Positions 11,511 through 24,058 of a stretch of DNA of 64,000 nt are shown in pieces. The translations under genes and the position numbers were made by a program. The DNA is taken from contig NW_024464918.1 in assembly GCF_017591425.1 (NCBI RefSeq), positions 13,948,001 to 14,012,000 of the forward strand. Reading direction: 5' to 3'. This DNA comes from Ochotona curzoniae (Eukaryota > Chordata > Mammalia > Lagomorpha > Ochotonidae). The notes under the pieces were generated by a model. It was not told the DNA's origin. It saw only the letters and a list, made by a program, of their open reading frames with translations, and did not search any database. Position 1 is the stretch's first letter. Each line of letters starts with the position of its first letter.

Positions 11511-13024
11511 AATGGAATGTATAAGACTGTATTTGATTGATGTGGAAATTTACAAGGCAGTCTGCAGACTAGGGGCATCTGTAATGATAGGAAAGCCCAA
11601 AATGTAAGGCTATGCATCATTCCTTTAGATTTGTTGATTACTTGTATCAACCAAGCATCAAGAAGCCCACTTTCTACAACTTTCTTTTACATTGGAAAGT
11701 TCTCAAGACGTTTTACTCAGAAATTGATGTTTCCCAGTCTTCAACATGATTTTTTGGGAAGTGCATATTTTCCAGAATTGAGGATAAATTCATCTTCTCA
11801 CCAAGTGAGATAAAGAAAACCTTTGACTGTGAAACACAAGGAGATAGTTGAGTCTAGACAAGACAAACAAATTAAACCTATTCCACTGAACTACAGATAT
11901 ATAATTTCTCTCCAGGGATTCCCAAAGACTGACAAAATAAACAAAGAAATAACATGTTTCTTAACTTGTGAAATGTGACAGTCAATGGCATATGGCAAAA
12001 CAAAATGCAAGGAAACAGTGTTACAAGTTTTCCAATGTTAGTAGCTAAGGAGAAAGTGGAAGGCGGTCTTTCCTCCTCAAAACAAAGTGCTTAAAATAAA
12101 GTTACTCTCTAATGTTGCTTTATAGGAGAGCTCTTCTTTTTACCATATGCAGTCCTCTGTAGTTTGGGAAAAGAAAGCAAGATTGGTCCCCAACCATTCC
12201 ATTTTCGCCAGTTACCCATTTTAGCTTCTCACATCTTCCTCATATTGTTAACTGAACTGTCAAGTTCTTCCACCCTCTGTCTTTGGCCAAATGACACAGA
12301 CTCACCCACTGGGAGCAGCGCTCTCTTCTCCAGCCGTGTTGACTGGTTAAGGAACGCATACAGGACTGCAGTGGGGCTGGGTGAATCATACGTAGGAGAA
12401 CACATCTAATGGGAGAGAGGTGATCTTATTTCCTGGGGAGATTACTAATCTATAATCCTGTAGCAGCTGGAAGCCACCTTTGCTACAGTGCAGTCAAGTC
12501 TTGTCTGGTGAAAAGACAAGGCAAGGAAAACAGGGTAAATAATTCGAGAGACAGATTGCTGGTGTATGAGTACACAGCTATGACAGTGATGGATTTCTCA
12601 TCTATATTAGGTAAAACCTCTTACTGTTATCCAAACAATGGAAGTTATCCCTCCTCTTCCTCTTCTTGCTTCTCTCTGTGTTCCTACCCTCTTCTCTACA
12701 TCTTCCTTCTCCTCCTCTTCTGCCAAAGTCCTCCAATAGTAAATACAACTGGCTTGGATCAATGCTTACATTGGTCGACATGGACAAATAGCTGATAGTC
12801 ACAGTTTGCAATGGAAAAAAAAAAGGACAGGAAAGATATACAAAGAACAGTCACCCTTAAGACTGTGTTCAGACTCCTTAGTCTGATGAACAGTCAATAG
12901 TCAACATCTTCATTTATGTCATATGATAACTGCTTCTTATTTTCACACCATACATATGTTACAAAGACCATATACTAATGAAAATAGCTATGAGTGGAAA
13001 GAACCCAATCACTGTATCCACAGG
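11511..13024. other. Unannotated sequence with a pyrimidine tract
   Basis: No gene seen. 12640-12725 is a strongly CT-rich tract with repeated 'cctcttc' words (purine-rich on the minus strand). 12815-12824 is an A-run. Frames at 12164-12409 and 12508-12795 appear to be chance. Confidence 0.5.
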
Positions 13025-13115
13025 CAGGTCTAAGTGTAAACTCAGGGAGGGCAGGATGAAGTGTACCTTTCTCACCACTGTGGCAACAGAGCTCAGCACA
13101 GAATATGCAGTTTCA
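13025..13115 (+). mobile_element. L2 3' end fragment
   Basis: 'actcagggagggcaggatga', 'gagctcagcacagaatatgc' and their spacing fit the L2 tail ('cttgagggcagggac ... cctagcacagtgc'). Short and decayed. The 130-codon minus-strand frame at 12959-13351 overlaps it and is not a gene. Confidence 0.42.
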
Positions 13116-14084
13116 TTGCCCTTCCATCCGCGAAGGAAATGAATCATAGTGCTGCTGATGTCTGCACTGGTATGTTCAGATTTATCTACGCTCAGATCCA
13201 AGTGATGCTGCCAGTGGTTTAGGTAGCAAGACAGAAAACTGTTGGAACATCTTTCACATATATCTGAGAAAATGAAAAAGCTGAAGGAGTTTGTTAACAA
13301 CCTAGAGTACTTACTGATAAGCAAAATTCCTCTTTCAAGTACACTGAACAAAACATTACATCTTCAGAGAGCTCTACTAGTTTGAATTTTGTGATTTGCC
13401 AAGATCTTATCTTAAAACTTCTCTGCCTCTGTTTTTCAAATAAATTCTTGCAATATATTATCCCTCGATATATGAGTGAAGAGAAATTGTTATGTACTGG
13501 AGAACAGAAAACCAAACTCCTATTCTATATACTAAGAAAAATCCTAAGCAGAATTAAGTATAAATACAAATAATATTTTTAAAAGTATGTTTGGTAAATC
13601 TATTACTTAGAGGGAAATCATGGTAGATTTGGCCTATAACCAAAATAAAAAGAAATCTATACACAAACATAATACATGAAAAATAAAGTACATAGATTGT
13701 TGATAATCCTCATATACATAAAGCATGAAAACATGGAAATATAAAATATGAATCAATGATGTATATATGAAAACAATGTTCATCTCTTGCAGTAATAAAA
13801 AATACAAATAAATCAAAATACAATTCATTTGGCCCTTTCAAATGGAAAATGTGAATCAGAATCATAATTCCCCATCTTGGCAAGGGAAAGGGGTTCTTCC
13901 ATAAGATCTGATGAAATACAGTTCAGTAAATTGCTTTTGGAGGATTATTTTAAAACATGTACTTACTAAGGACTATAAAGGGATTACAGCTATATTATTC
14001 TTAACCAGAAATAATACTTTTAGATATTTTTTTTAGAAAAAAATCAGTACAATGATTCATAAGACAACATTTCACATAAAAGAC
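13116..14084. other. Unannotated, very AT-rich sequence
   Basis: Strongly AT-rich, no exon seen. 13570-14084 could be the upstream part of the old L1 that follows, but I cannot show it. Confidence 0.4.
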
Positions 14085-14290
14085 AAAACTAGAATGCCTA
14101 ACCAAAGGGAACTGGTTAATTAAGCTATAGTCACAAAATCTCATATCTTATGGGAATAAGGAATGAAATGTTACATATTGAATTGGAAATTGATGTTTCA
14201 CATTGCCAAGAAAAAAGACTGAAGAGAGTATAGAGCAATGCGATTTATGTAGGAAGAATTATGTCATCTTTATATTTATAAACATTAAGT
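14085..14290 (+). mobile_element. Old L1/HAL1-type LINE fragment
   Basis: It follows the order of the classic old-L1 segment near the end of ORF2 and the 3' UTR. 'gggaactggttaattaagct' is the decayed 'gggaatggttaaataaatta'. Then come 'gtagtcacaa'-like wear, 'gggaataaggaatgaaatg', and 'gagtatagagcaatgcgatt' in the place of 'cagtatgtatagtatgat'. Heavily diverged. Confidence 0.55.
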
Positions 14291-14624
14291 AGAAGAGCAT
14301 CATCTAAAGCATTAACCACAATTAAATTGGATTATTGAAACTCCACTCCATTTTGCTCCTTCGGATTGCCAAGACACTGGATTTACTATTACTGTGAGCT
14401 GTTGGTTTTTAAGACTACCAGAGTTAGAGAGGTAGGCTGGGTATGGGAATAAAAAAATCCGAGTTGCCACAAAGACTGTTGTGTTGAGATATGTTAATTT
14501 TTTTCTCTTAAAAAAAAAATCAGTTTCTAACTTTCTAAAAAGAGACTTTTGCCAAGTTTTATTAATTTTCCATTGTTTTAGTGGAGATAATTTTTTGAAT
14601 TTTTACTCTACCATATTAATTGAT

Positions 14625-14765
14625 GCTTCTCAAAGTGCTTAATAATTTTAGTATTTTTCAGATTATGAAAGTGAGAGTTAAGGAGCTTAAGTAACCTTTT
14701 TGAGGGTGTGGATAGTAAATGGAAATGCTGGCTCAAACTTTTGCACTGACCCTCCCAGCTTGAAC
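14625..14765 (-). mobile_element. MIR SINE
   Basis: Reversed MIR core: 'caaagtgcttaataatttta', 'cagattatgaaagtgagagt', 'gagcttaagtaacctttttg' and 'ggaaatgctggctcaaactt' in the right order and spacing. Confidence 0.68.
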
Positions 14766-15660
14766 TAGATATTACTTTCTTAGCAAAGGCAAAGTGACAG
14801 TAAACAAATGCCTTGATTCCCACTCTTCTGGGATCCACCACTTAGCGCAATTTAGAGGAGTTTGGAAAGTCACTGATAATGTTTTTCTCAAGTACCAAGT
14901 GGAGATTGTATTTCCACTCCCCTTTCTATAGCTTGTGAGTCTAAAGGTTCTGAATGTAGAAACAATATGCTTTGGGGTCCTGGGAAATTGGTGTTTCATA
15001 AGAGGTGATATACTAGAAAATAACATCTATGGCATTCTTAGAAAAATGCTAAAAAGATTTAAAAGAACATGTCTTTCCTGGAGGAACCTTCTTCATTGGC
15101 AGAGAGGGCCCCCCGCAGTGTGAGCCCAGCTCCAAGACTAAATCTTTTTTAGTTTATATGACTGTCAAATTAGTGTGCCATTAATCCTCTTTCAACTCCA
15201 CAATTACATAAAACAATAGCCAGGACAGCAGCACTTTGAGGAAGAATGTCCCTTGTTGAGAGTTCAATCGCCCAGCACTCTTTTGTTACTTCTATCACCA
15301 GAATCTGGGGAAGCAAGGAGCTCCATTTTTCAAGTGAGCAATGGAAAGAGAACTAGCAAGCGATCCCAGCTTCACTCATATGAAAACAATAACACACATT
15401 TTGTGACTTGGAGGTCTGGAGGTTTATGTTGGCACCAATTGGAATGCTAATGTGCAAAGAATCTGGTCTCCTCTCAAACACTAACAAACACCAGTCATTT
15501 CCTACTGATTGGTTTCAACCTAACAAGCATTTTGTTAAGCCCAAAAGAATATTTCATTTTACAGTATTTAGATTATGTTGATTACTCAGTTATGAACCAT
15601 AAGTTGGTCAATGAAGAACAGATTGCTTCAGATTGTTATGTGAGAAAACTTCCCCACCCA
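14766..15660. other. Unannotated sequence, possible conserved non-coding stretch
   Basis: No exon or transposon recognised. 15120-15240 is repeat-free with ATTA/TAAT words and moderate GC, so it could be a conserved non-coding element; this cannot be judged from one genome. Confidence 0.4.
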
Positions 15661-15701
15661 CTCACCACCACCACCACCACCACAAACCACCACCACCACC
15701 C
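15661..15701. repeat. (CAC)n trinucleotide repeat
   Basis: About twelve CAC/ACC triplets with one 'cacaaacc' interruption. In one plus frame it reads as threonine then histidine runs, giving the frame at 15532-15732 a false coding look. Confidence 0.9.
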
Positions 15702-17734
15702 AGGATTAATATTCATAATCAGAACAAGATAACAAGTGAAAAGGGATTGTAGGGCTTTCTTAAATCTTCCATGAACTTTGAGTCTCAGAGATCCCTAGAA
15801 GCATGATAAAAGCCATCAATATATATCCTTCTATGAAATGATGCTACTGCTAGAATTACATTTTCAGACTGGTGCTATGGAGCTCTCCAACATCCCCGTT
15901 TATCTTAGAGATCCTGCCTTTCTAAAGTGACCTTTTATTATAGTGCCTCTAATGTCTTGACTAGATGTGTTTCAAAGTACATTTCACAAAGCACTTCTCA
16001 ACTCTCCACCTAACAATTTTGAATTCTTTTTTGATTCCAGAATTCTCATACAGATAAATGTATACCATCATTTCTGGAACACTACCATCAGTCATGTGTA
16101 AAAATTCTGGTAGAGGATATAAAACTCTATGGACCAAATGGTAGCACCAGCAATGTTGTGAATAGGCATTGTTTATTAAACATGCTTGATTACTACTCTG
16201 CAAAGAGCTTAAAAATATATGTTTTTTGTATTACTGTATTTATCACATCTTAATGTATGCATTGAGAGCTAGGGAAACAAAAAATAAGCAGTTTCTAAGT
16301 AATTTTAAATATCAGTGAGTAATATAAAGTTATACATGGATAATTATTAAAATGCTATGTGAATTTACGTGAAAAGGGTAGAACAGTGGTTAGACTCTGG
16401 CTGGAGCAAAGAGGTCAGGGTTAGGCAGAAGCAAAACATGCTGGAGAGAGCTGTTCTACAGTTCCTATTGGGTTGTGGCAAAGCACAGCCCTGAAAATAC
16501 AGTACTTGGTGACTGACTCAAGGAAAATTTATAAGGAAGAATTGGCTTAGTGTTTGACCAGATGTTGTATGGAGGAAGATAATGCAGGAAAGATGGGGAA
16601 ATGCAGAAATGTGGACTAAAAGAGCTTATGTGGGATAAGGAACACTAGTGTAGCATGAAGATGTCCTATTTGAGTTGGGGTACAAATGGAGACACCTGTC
16701 TGTAAAAGAAAATTAAACATGGTCATGAAAATCATGTGAATGAGAGGTCTGTGGTGGGAAGATGTCAAAAATTAAATTCCTTGGTATTTTGGAGCCATGA
16801 ACTTCAGAAGGATATGAGTTAAAACTTATACTTAATTCCCCAGGAAAGTGTCCGTTTATTTGATTTTACTTATTCTCTCAGGGGATCATTAAAACTATGT
16901 CCAAATTTGCCATGAAAAGCAATGTTTCAGTCCACAGAGAGGTTGGTGGTCCTCAATTCAAGTTTCTGGCTCATGGATCATGCCAGCACCCTCTCCTCTA
17001 GATGGACCCCGAAGAACCACCTGATTTTGTTAGAAGCGTAAAGCAATGAGAAAGTCTTACTGACTTCAGCAATCTTTCCGTTATGGGGCCAACTGTAGCT
17101 CAAGAGCATCATATACCATGAACTTTGAAAAATTCATTCTGCTTTCCTTTCCTCCATCACCCTAATTTTTCTCCCTACTTCTTCATACTTCTGCCTTCCC
17201 ATCTCAATACTTAGAGGTTTACTGTGATGAATTTCCCAAATATGAGGAATGATCAGAAGTTGTCAGAGTTATTGCCCAATATGAGGTTTAGTAGAGTGAT
17301 TTTTTTCAAGGACTATTCGTCCCTACTATCTCCATGGCTCATATGACATGCCCAGAAATTTCTGGTCCTTCAATTTAAGGTGGAGGGGATGAGTCAGCAA
17401 ATAGGTGACAAATGTACCTAAAACCACAAAATAATTGAAGGAGATAGTTCTTGCTGTTGGCTGGTCCATCTTCTAGCAGTAAGTCCACACTACTTTTTTT
17501 CTAAAGATCCATGAAAACAAATCAAAAGGAAACGGAAACTGAAGTACAATTTTCTAATTCTTCTTATTAAAATTTGGTTGAAATAACAAATAGCCTAGTC
17601 ATTAGCATAACAACATAAAGTTACTATGAAATAGAAAGCAAGAGATGAAGAAATAAAGAGCTCTTTGGGGATTAATTGTTAAAATAGCCTATTGATCTTT
17701 ATTTTGTTATTTTGTTGGCTTCTCTTTTTAAGAA
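15702..17734. other. Unannotated sequence, no gene seen
   Basis: AT-rich, mostly unique-looking. 16380-16820 is purine-rich and may hold an old LINE relic, but I could not match it. No exon is supported. Confidence 0.45.
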
Positions 17735-18078
17735 GGCACATGTGGGGAAGAGTGGGTTAAGTCACTACTTGCACTGCTAGCTTTCCACTTAAGAGTGTTC
17801 ATCAAGTCCCAGCTATTTTTCTTTCAGCCCCTCTTCTTGCTAAAGCACCTGAGAAGGCAATGGAAGATAGTCTAAGTACTTGGACCCTTGCCACCATGTG
17901 GGAGAACATGATGGGTTTTCTGGCTCCCAGTTTCAGTCTGGCCCAGATCTGGCTACTGCAACCTTTTAGGGATCAGTGGATGAAAGTTCTTTCCTTCTGT
18001 CTCTCTCTCTCTCTGCCTCTTTCTCTCTCTCTCTCTATGTGTCATTCAAGTGCATGAATAACTAAATAAGCTTTTAAG
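17735..18078 (+). mobile_element. Old CSINE
   Basis: Plus-oriented: a head remnant 'aagagtgggttaagtcacta', 'gcaatggaagatagtctaag', 'tggacccttgccaccatgtg', 'cagtctggcccagatctggc', then an expanded (CT)n at 17998-18036 and 'catgaataactaaataagct'. The frame at 17860-18057 is SINE-internal. Confidence 0.78.
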
Positions 18079-18309
18079 AAGACACAGATGCTTTACATGT
18101 ATATTAATGTTCTTAAATGATCCATAAAGATAAAAAGGCTTATTACTACTCAACATACCAAAGATGGTACTATGGATCCATTCTTTAATATTCACAAGAA
18201 ATGTGTAAGCATCATTTCAATGTTTATATATGACAAAGATAATGTCTGAGTTTTTTTTAAGAAAAATGTACAAATGTCATTTTTACCAGAAAGCTACAGT
18301 AATGCAATG

Positions 18310-18512
18310 GTAAGTATTAATTACCTAGCAAGCACTTGCCTTGGCCAGGAGCTACAGTAAGTGCTCGCTCTGCAGTCACGGGCACTTTACTACTCACAAC
18401 ACAACCTTGTGTGTGGACATTTCTCACTCACCAAGAAGATGAGGAAAATGATTCCCAGAGAAACTGCTCATTATGTGGCTTTTTAGTGACAGATGTGGGA
18501 TTCAGAGAGAAA
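18310..18512 (-). mobile_element. MIR SINE
   Basis: Reversed MIR: 'agctacagtaagtgctcgct', 'gaagatgaggaaaatgattc', 'cagagaaactgctcattatg', then 'gacagatgtgggattcagag'. The order matches the MIR core and tRNA-related half. Confidence 0.65.
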
Positions 18513-18884
18513 ACCAAGAACCACGGGTGTATCTTGTGTACCTTTGTATGGGGTAGCCATGCACCAGTATCTGCCCAGATCCTCCTCTGAACTCAAAAGG
18601 GAACAATGTTACCAACTATGGAAACTACCCAGGATGCCCCTGCTTCCAACAACTGCTGCTTGTCTTTTCATCACAAAATTGAACTTTGTTGGTAGGTTGA
18701 GGATTCACTCTTGAATTGCATGGTGCTACAATTAGCAGTGGGTATGGTTTGAGTGATTGCATCAGCATGCTTTCCTATTAAAGACTCCCAGAGTAATAAC
18801 CAACAGATAGGACAGAGTCAGAAATCAGAAGAATGTGTAAATTAAAGACAAACAACTATATTCTCAGAATAAGATGCACCATTG

Positions 18885-19330
18885 CCTTAGTAAGATGAGC
18901 AAAGAAAACCCCTTTCCTACTCTAAAGCTTTCAATGGCTCCCTGTTTCTCATAGATCCTCAACAAACAAACATGGCCTTTGGTATGTGAACCGTGATCTC
19001 TTTATAACATTACCATTTTCTCTTCTGCATTACAGTCTTCCCATGTGTGAGTCATCTTATTACACAAGCTATCTGGGTGACTTCTGAACCAAGCTGATAC
19101 AATGCTATGCTGTGCCCTCTCCACAAAACCACCTGCACGGCTCATCTAAAAAGAGTGGGTGCCCATTTCCTCTGTGCCAAGATATAGTTTAATGTGCCAT
19201 CTCCAGAGCAGTGCCTTTCTGCCGGATTGTTCTTTTGTGTCTGTCTTTTATTCTTATTCAAATCTGTTAGTCTGGTACACTATTTGACATACAGGAGGAG
19301 CTCCATGGATTCTGCGTGAGTAAACACAGG
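18885..19330 (+). mobile_element. L2 LINE, 3' end
   Basis: Plus-oriented L2: 'ctctaaagctttcaatggct' (the 'cccttcaatggcttccc' block), 'acatggcctttggtatgtga', then a tail with 'acaggaggagctccatggat'. Typical pyrimidine-rich L2 3' region. No frame survives. Confidence 0.65.
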
Positions 19331-19526
19331 GATAAACAACAGTCACTTAGCCAGGTACTCGTGATAGGTTGTACACAAAACAATTTCTGCACCAGCTTAA
19401 TTCTGATAACAGCTTTTTATAATCTCCAATTTAATCATAAAAGAGTATCTGAAAATAATCAGAAATTGTGTATTTATCCCACCTGAGGCTGATTTTATTC
19501 AAGGAATCTTACAGCAATAAAGAAGA

Positions 19527-19655
19527 TTGATTTAGTCCTAGTTCTCATACAGCTTACATTCTGAGTGAAGAGAAAGTAAGACTTATAAATCAACAAAATG
19601 AGATGCTTTGAGATTATGATAAAGTCTGTGATGAAACAGAAGCAGGGTGGGACCA
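19527..19655 (-). mobile_element. L2 3' tail fragment
   Basis: Reversed L2 tail: 'ctcatacagcttacattctg' is a near match to the L2 'catggagcttacattcta' block. It is followed by 'gtaagacttataaatcaaca' and 'cagaagcagggtgggac'. It ends where the MLT1-like LTR begins. Confidence 0.6.
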
Positions 19656-19661
19656 TAAAGC

Positions 19662-19985
19662 ATGATTTAGCCTGAATTGTGTCCACTGAAGGTTCATGCA
19701 TTGAAGCCTAACTCCCATTATGGTAGCGTTTGGGGATAGAGCAGGTAGGAAGTGACCAGGGTAGGTCAGGTCCTGAGGCAGAGGGTTCTCCTGAAGACAG
19801 TAGTGACCTGGTGAGCAGAGACACCTGAGAAATGGCTTTGTCTCTCACACAGTGTAATCCTCTACAAAAGAACACAAGAGGACCCTACTAAAACCTGATC
19901 TCGGACTTTATGTGAGAAATGAAATTTGTATTGCATAAATTCTATGGTATTTAGTTATAGCAGTGGTTTGTGGCTGTTGTTTTAA
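19662..19985 (+). mobile_element. MLT1-like LTR (ERVL-MaLR)
   Basis: The solo LTR reads in order: 'cctgaattgtgtccactgaa', 'catgcattgaagcctaactc', a central GC-richer part, 'cctgatctcggactttatgt' (the 'gatctcggacttc' block), 'gtgagaaatgaaatttgtat', and 'ggtatttagttatagcagtg'. These are the usual landmarks of MLT1-class LTRs. No internal retroviral sequence adjoins it, so it is an old solo LTR. Confidence 0.75.
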
Positions 19986-21440
19986 ACAATATGGTTTGGG
20001 AAGGCGCTCAGGAAATCTGGTACTTGAGCTCATACATGAGTAGTGAGGCAAAAAAGCCATCAAATGAATATTTGGACTAAAACAATTCTTGCTTGGCATG
20101 TGCCCGGAAGGCTGGCCTCTGTAAAATTATGACACTTTCAAACATGGCCTTTCTTCTCCCGGCCACCATGTCTCTACCACCAGTGTTTACTAGAAGCCCA
20201 GGATCTTCATCCATGACTTTCTGTCCCTTTGACTATCCACAATGTCCCATTCTGCTCCAAAAGCTATCAGGGCTTGAAATGGCCCCAATTCTCTTATTAG
20301 CTTTCTTTGCCTATCCTGTACCCATTTCTTACGTTACTGACTCATGCTAACCTAAGGGACATAACATTCCTCCCAGATAACATTTGCCTTTCACAGGGAC
20401 TTACTGGAGCTGACTTGTTTGCAGAGAACGACAGAGATCAGGGGGTGGAGACATCATGGAGCTTACTGAGGGAGTGCTACTGAGGGCATCCCCAGGCGGC
20501 TCCTCACTCCCTCTCCAAGATGGTCCTTCCTGTGTGCAGAGGTTACAGACTGCCTGCATTATACTCCAAAACGATACACGTTAGATCATGACTTCCATTT
20601 CAACTCCAAACACAACTGAAAGCTGAACTAGATTACAATTTAGGACATCTATTAACAAAATCTTCATAGATTTTGTATTCTGGTATGTTTGTTTAAGCTT
20701 TAGGCTGAATAATGGCTTGCTAAAGGATTTTAACATAGTGTCTGAGTTTTCAATATTGAGCCACACAAAGGAGTTGCTGAAAACCTCCTTAAGCAGCTAA
20801 AACCTAGTTCCCAATTCACAAGAAATTTGGCCAAGGAAGATATTAAATAGAGTGGTGTCACTAGTCAGAGTTGATGAAATGCAAGCACAGAGATGGTACC
20901 TATCAAAAGGGAAATTAGAATAAATGAATATTAAAATATTTAAATTTGTAACAATGTGTTCAAAACACAGCTCTGAGGAACATTATCCTTGGAAGTGAGA
21001 AGCCAGAGTTAAGTCACTTACTGTCTTTTCTAAGCAACCTTCTTCCCTCCATTTCAACTCATTAGGATAATATTAGCTTCAAGTTTAATGGCGTAATTTT
21101 AACTGTATTGTACACAAATTACTCTGGCTCTTGCTCTGACAAGATTTAGCAATAATCTCTCTTGGTAGACCTTGAACAATTGCTACAATACTGGAAAAAC
21201 AAAAAGAACGGGACATTTAGAAATAAGAAATGCATGTGAAAGCTAATAGGTTTTATTTACCCAGAGGGCAGAGAAGACACCCTCTGCTGTAAAACTCGCT
21301 TGGTTTAGCGAACATCTTCCAGAAAATAAGTTTTTACCTTTCCTGAAATGCCTTCAACATCACAGTACCTTAAGTGCAATGTCAGGCAGTATATAAACAC
21401 CCTATGTTTTAGGATTTTACTAAGTTAATCAACTGGAGAA
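19986..21440. other. Unannotated sequence, no gene seen
   Basis: 20093-20540 is GC-richer with an 85-codon plus-strand frame (20093-20350) that shows no domain. 20560-21440 is AT-rich and unique-looking. No transposon is recognised. Confidence 0.45.
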
Positions 21441-21545
21441 CATTTATTCATTCATTCAACTCTGTATGTGTTGGCCACAGGGGAGAACACAACTGGCTGA
21501 GAGCAAGGTTCATGAAATTAAACAAGAGACAGGGCTAAGCCCAGA
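21441..21545 (-). mobile_element. L2 3' tail fragment
   Basis: Reversed L2 tail: 'acatttattcattcattcaa', then 'gtgttggccacaggggagaa' where L2 has 'gcactggggatacagcagtg'. Short and decayed. Confidence 0.5.
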
Positions 21546-22454
21546 GTTCTGCAGATGGTTTCAGACTGGTCTGTGCTGAAGGATTATGGGAGCAGAAACA
21601 GAACAAGACACAAAAAAAGCTCATGTGAAGTTAACTTTGAAACTTCTTTGATACCCACATCAACAATTAACCCTGAGGAATATAAAAAAAAATATCTCAC
21701 TCCATATCCTCCACTGCTTGGTTTAAAAACTGTTATTATTAATTTGGTCTCCTCAGTAGCTCACATGCATTGTGTTGATACGTGCATTTCGTGGGGATTC
21801 TGCACTCTCTAAAATCTGAAGAGTAAGCAAAAACAGTTTTTTTGCTTAAACCCTTCACAGTTTATAGCCACATTTACATAACATTAAATAAGTCAACAAA
21901 GGCATCATTAGCTCCCATTAAAATATGAGCAAAGAAATTTAAACGAACAAGACAGGCTAATTGGTAAGTAATGTTGTGTATCAAAAATTATGACTGTAAG
22001 ATACCCCTGTTAATGAGAAATCCCACAATCATGTTTACTACATATTTAAAAATTAAATGAAGGTGAATAAGAGGTACAGAAAAGATTTCCTCCTTCTCCT
22101 TCATGGATGCTATCCTGGCTGTTTTTCAAAGTCAAAAATACTAAAGGATATTTTAGCTATCTACCCGATAAAGAATATCCTTCTGATTTATATTAACTTT
22201 TTATGATTTTTTTCTTTACTATTTTTATGCTCCTTGGGTCACAGAGTAGAGGAGAAGAGCTCTTGAGCTACCGCAGTGAGGAGGTGCTGCCTTGGTTGGC
22301 TGACATCTTCCCTATTCTGTTTTGGTCAGGCATAGGCCAAACCCTTGTCAACATGTACTCTTGAAGTCAGCAGTGCAGTCGACCAACTCAAAGTGACAGT
22401 GGTTTGCAAGGCCACCTGCCTAGCACAGACACGAGGTAATGCTGATGTTTGGAT
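21546..22454. other. Unannotated sequence, possible conserved non-coding stretch
   Basis: No exon seen. 21840-22075 is repeat-free, AT-rich and dense in ATTA/TAAT words, the look of many vertebrate conserved non-coding elements. This is only a composition-based suspicion. Confidence 0.4.
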
Positions 22455-22568
22455 GTTTAGGTTCTGCTCTAGACCCACGGAGAACTTCAGGGTAGGGCCC
22501 AGGCATCTGTATATTAGAAACACTTTGTTGATTCTTAAAGGGCAGTCAGATATGAAAACTACTGTCCT
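22455..22568 (+). mobile_element. MER5-like hAT (Charlie) DNA transposon relic
   Basis: 'gggcccaggcatctgtatat' followed by 'agaaacactttgttgattct' and 'gaaaactact' matches the right half of MER5A/B ('gggcccagcaatctgt ... caggtgattct ... gagaaccact'). Confidence 0.62.
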
Positions 22569-22929
22569 ACTCATTTGCTAATGAGAGGTCATTAATAAAG
22601 TACTGAGTGGTTATTATATACTAGGTTTTCAGTAGTTATTTTATGCATGGTTGAATGTGATCTTAATCATCGAATATTTACAGAGACTACTTCTAAAGGA
22701 CAATTCTTTATCCCAAAGAAAAAATAAATGATTTATTTTCAGACACTGAGGCAGTAGGTGGAAAGCATCTGGAAAGTGAGAGGACAAAACCATAAAGTTT
22801 CTCTGATTTCCTGCGGGTGATTGTGCAATGTCCTTATGTTGAACCTGAATCAAAATATGTGAAGTCAGCACCTGATGGGTAGTGTGTTCCAGGAAGGAGC
22901 TGTCTTGGATTTTCCAGGCAGTAAGACGT
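22569..22929. other. Unannotated sequence
   Basis: 22588-22660 may be a reversed MIR end ('gtggttattatatactaggt'), too decayed to assert. The rest is unrecognised. Confidence 0.35.
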
Positions 22930-23060
22930 GCACGCGCTTGTGTGTGTGTATATATCATTTATGGACTCTGTGATACGTGTGTATGTGTGTAGATGTTGTA
23001 TGGCCTCTGTGATAGGAGTGTGTGTGTGTGTGTGTGTGTGTGTGAGATAGGAATGAGTGT
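22930..23060. repeat. TG-rich tandem repeat
   Basis: Two diverged units of about 38 bp (22940-22976 and 22977-23015), each ending in 'tatgg', then 'ctctgtgata' after 1-2 nt. A pure (TG)n run follows at 23018-23044 and a further TG-rich tail. Confidence 0.8.
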
Positions 23061-23388
23061 GTGTTGTACACTTGTGCACACTCATGCATTTGTTGAGAAT
23101 AGGTACAATTTTGAAAAGTTAGAATGCTAATAATCCTTTGAAAGAAATGCCTCCAACTTGAAGTAGAAAGAAGTATCTTGCATTACAATGCCAGGGTTGG
23201 GCCCACCCTCCCCACTATTTGAAAGGATCCCCTGGTGGGGGGCATAATCTCGGCATAGCTGTACCTCAATATCCTTTTAAATGACAGAATCTCTTTGTGT
23301 GGTCTCTTCTCTAGGACATTCACTTGAGTCTTGGCTATTTCAAAGGAGTATACTAAGTCTGGAATGTTTTTCCTCTGAGGTCTAACTT

Positions 23389-23424
23389 CATTCATTCATT
23401 AATTCATTCATTCATCCATTAATT
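23389..23424. repeat. (ATTC)n tetranucleotide repeat
   Basis: About eight imperfect ATTC/CATT units, adjoining the tail end of the reversed L2 that follows. L2 tails commonly end in (AATG)-type repeats. Confidence 0.82.
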
Positions 23425-23489
23425 TTTTCCCTCTAAATTTCTCCAGAAATCCTACAGTCTTAAAAAGAATTACTTTCTACACTGAATCA

Positions 23490-23980
23490 TTCAAGGGGCA
23501 TTGCTTGAAACATGCTTGATGTCACTCATTGGACTAAGTGCTGGGAATATAATAGTGAACAGAGCACTATTGTTCCTGGTCTTAGAAACTTGGGTCACAT
23601 GAGGGAAGAGATATTAGATAGCTGGGTTCACAATTCCTTTTTGGTAATTTTAATAGTGACTGTGCAAGTTGTCCAGGTAGGGTTACAAATGCATGCCAAA
23701 ATGACCTGGTCAAATCTGTAGGTCTGGTGGGGTTGAAGGAACAGGTTTCCTAAAGGAGTGACAGATTATTTAAGACCTCAAGCATAGATTGGACATAGCC
23801 AGGCAAGAGGGATAGTGTTCATACTGATGGCCATGGTTAGTGTAAAGGCCTGGAGCAGAAAAGTATGAAGCCATTGCTATGAACTGAGAACAGGCAGGGA
23901 AGGTACTGTAGCTCTAGTGGAATTAAGCACAAAGTGAGGGACAGAGATAAGAGGCAGAAGGTCACATGCAAGGCTGGTAG

Positions 23981-24058
<78 letters not shown>

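Noticed and set aside
12959..13351. 130-codon minus-strand frame
   Set aside because: Overlaps an L2 tail fragment; hydrophobic-rich but no signal or domain arrangement that I recognise; likely chance in AT-rich DNA.
15661..15701. Poly-threonine/histidine coding tract
   Set aside because: It is a (CAC)n microsatellite; the surrounding frame is otherwise unsupported.
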